From Oscillospiraceae bacterium (GTDB lineage Bacteria; Bacillota; Clostridia; Oscillospirales; Ruminococcaceae), in NCBI GenBank assembly GCA_031280965.1, contig JAITFZ010000014.1:62001-126000 (forward strand): a DNA stretch of 64,000 nucleotides. The letters run 5' to 3'. Below the pieces are notes generated by a model. The model searched no databases and was not told where the DNA came from. It saw nothing but the letters and a program-made list of their open reading frames with translations. Below, one piece after another: positions 62,998-64,000 of this stretch. A program made the position numbers and the translations under genes. Every line of letters starts with the position of its first letter. Positions within the stretch are counted from its first letter, which is position 1.

Positions 62998-64000
62998 ATG
63001 CCAAAAATCGTTTATCCCATCTGCTGTGGAATTTATGTCCACAAATCTTTCGTGGTTGCTTGTATTGCCAAAACCGACCAAAATCTTGTAACCACATACA
63101 CCAAAAGCAAGCGTTTTTCTACATTTACAAGCGATTTACGCCGTCTTTCACAGTGGCTTGCCGAAAACAACTGCAAGGATGTTTGTATGGAATCTACGGG
63201 TAAATACTGGATTCCTGTTTGGAATGTCCTTGAGCAGACTTGCAATTGTACAATCGCTCACCCTAAATACGCAAAGGCGATTAAGGGGAAGAAAACCGAC
63301 AAACGTGATGCCAAGTGGATTGCCGACATTTTCAAGCACGATTTAATTGTCGGGAGTTTTATTCCACCGCATGAAATTCGACAACTTCGAGATTTATGCC
63401 GTTATCATTTTAAGTTGACGAGTTACACAACCGGGGAAAAAAATCGTGCGCAAAACTGCTTAACTGTTTCCAATATCAAACTGGACGATGTTTTTTCCGA
63501 TGTTTTCGGGAAATCCTCAACTGCGATTACCAACAAACTTCTCGAAAGCAATGAACCTTTCGATGTTTCAGAGTTTGTTGACAGGCGTTGTAAGAAGCCA
63601 ATCGCAGAAATCCAAGCCGCTGTGGACGGTGAAATATGTGTTGAACAAGCTGAAAAGCTCCGCATTATCCGCTCACACATGGATTCTTTAAATCTCTGTA
63701 AAGCAAACCTTGAATCTACAATTCTTGAAATTGCTTCTAAATTTCTGCCGCAAATCAATCTCGTTTTGACTGTTCCGGGTATCGCCACCTTTTCTGCCGT
63801 TGCAATCATCGGTGAAATCGGTGTAGATATGACCGTGTTTGAAACATCAAGACATCTTTGTTCATGGGCAGGGCTTACTCCGCAAAACGACCAAAGTGCA
63901 GGCAAGAAGAAAACTACTCGCATTTCCCGTGCCGGAGCTTACATCAAGCCGCTTTTAGTGCAGTGTGCGTTAGCCGCTATTAAAAGCAAAAAGCATCCCG
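62998..64000 (+). CDS. IS110-family transposase, cut by right edge, first catalytic Asp replaced
   Basis: At least 334 residues are visible. The N-terminal DEDD_Tnp_IS110 domain has Glu65 (CMESTGKYWIP) and the Asp101/Asp104 pair (KGKKTDKRDAKW). The usual first Asp in GIDVHK is Tyr13 (CCGIYVHKSF, codon TAT where GAT is expected). The C-terminal Transposase_20 domain is present (LTVPGIATFSAVAIIGEIG and QSAGKKKTTRISRAGAYIKP, including the Ser region). Loss of a RuvC-type metal ligand suggests an inactive enzyme or a sequencing difference. The rest lies beyond the window. Confidence 0.9.
   Translation, partial: MPKIVYPICCGIYVHKSFVVACIAKTDQNLVTTYTKSKRFSTFTSDLRRLSQWLAENNCKDVCMESTGKYWIPVWNVLEQTCNCTIAHPKYAKAIKGKKTDKRDAKWIADIFKHDLIVGSFIPPHEIRQLRDLCRYHFKLTSYTTGEKNRAQNCLTVSNIKLDDVFSDVFGKSSTAITNKLLESNEPFDVSEFVDRRCKKPIAEIQAAVDGEICVEQAEKLRIIRSHMDSLNLCKANLESTILEIASKFLPQINLVLTVPGIATFSAVAIIGEIGVDMTVFETSRHLCSWAGLTPQNDQSAGKKKTTRISRAGAYIKPLLVQCALAAIKSKKHP

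Overview
The window looks like the chromosome of an anaerobic, spore-lineage Clostridia member, most like an uncultured Oscillospiraceae/Acetivibrionaceae-type fibre degrader. The evidence is a Spo0A-type response regulator, a SpoIIID-like regulator, a GH11 xylanase and a second protein that both end in type I dockerins (cellulosome-style), a cyclic beta-glucan synthase, an F-type ATP synthase whose c subunit carries a Na+-type two-carboxylate site, and Firmicutes-style sigma-A promoters and RBSs. All functions are inferred by reading translated sequence; no database search was run.

1-15.7 kb (minus strand): one long operon of a Gram-positive type IV secretion/conjugation system. Reading from a consensus promoter at about 15.7 kb, the order is a kinase-like putative effector, an ECF-type sigma factor, a small protein, the VirD4/TraG coupling ATPase, a Trp-repeat surface protein, a VirB2-like pilin, three paralogous VirB6/TrbL-like membrane proteins (635, 1386 and 404 aa), a CvpA-like membrane protein and the N-terminal part of a PrgI-VirB4 protein that runs off the left edge. 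15.7-23 kb is accessory DNA: a SpoIIID-like gene, a 5'-truncated gamma-glutamylcyclotransferase, DUF5049-like and DUF7678-like small genes, tRNA-Arg, a divergent lipoprotein/XRE pair, a repeat-bearing HTH protein, and a zinc-ribbon protein translationally coupled to a large serine recombinase. The recombinase stops 4 nt before tRNA-His, and the apparent tRNA promoter lies inside its 3' coding end. This is a good candidate for an integration junction.

23-46 kb: a Spo0A-like regulator, a 2357-aa cyclic beta-1,2-glucan synthase, and the ATP synthase operon in the order exported protein-atpZ-atpI-atpB-atpE-atpF-atpH-atpA-(37-aa membrane ORF)-atpG-atpD-(metallopeptidase lipoprotein)-atpC. After that come a shared sugar-ABC ATPase (UgpC/MsmX type), a DUF4830 protein, a membrane-anchored transglutaminase-like protein, an F420-glutamate-ligase-like protein and a small acidic lipoprotein.

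46-55 kb: a lysine/DAP operon (asd-dapA-dapB-ACT protein-MATE transporter) on the minus strand, an orphan prepilin transcribed divergently from it, then a CPBP protease and a sialate O-acetylesterase-type SGNH enzyme. 55-64 kb: a histone-H1-like tail fused to an SCP2-like domain, an MGMT-family protein, the conserved rpmH-rnpA-yidD-yidC-jag cluster (yidC apparently starting at AUA), the two dockerin proteins, a SWIM zinc-finger protein and an IS110-family transposase cut by the right edge. The first predicted catalytic Asp of that transposase is Tyr.

The strongest novelty leads are the kinase-like protein heading a T4SS operon next to its own sigma factor, the recombinase/tRNA-His promoter overlap, the two-carboxylate c ring, the foreign genes inside the atp operon, and the histone-tail/SCP2 fusion.
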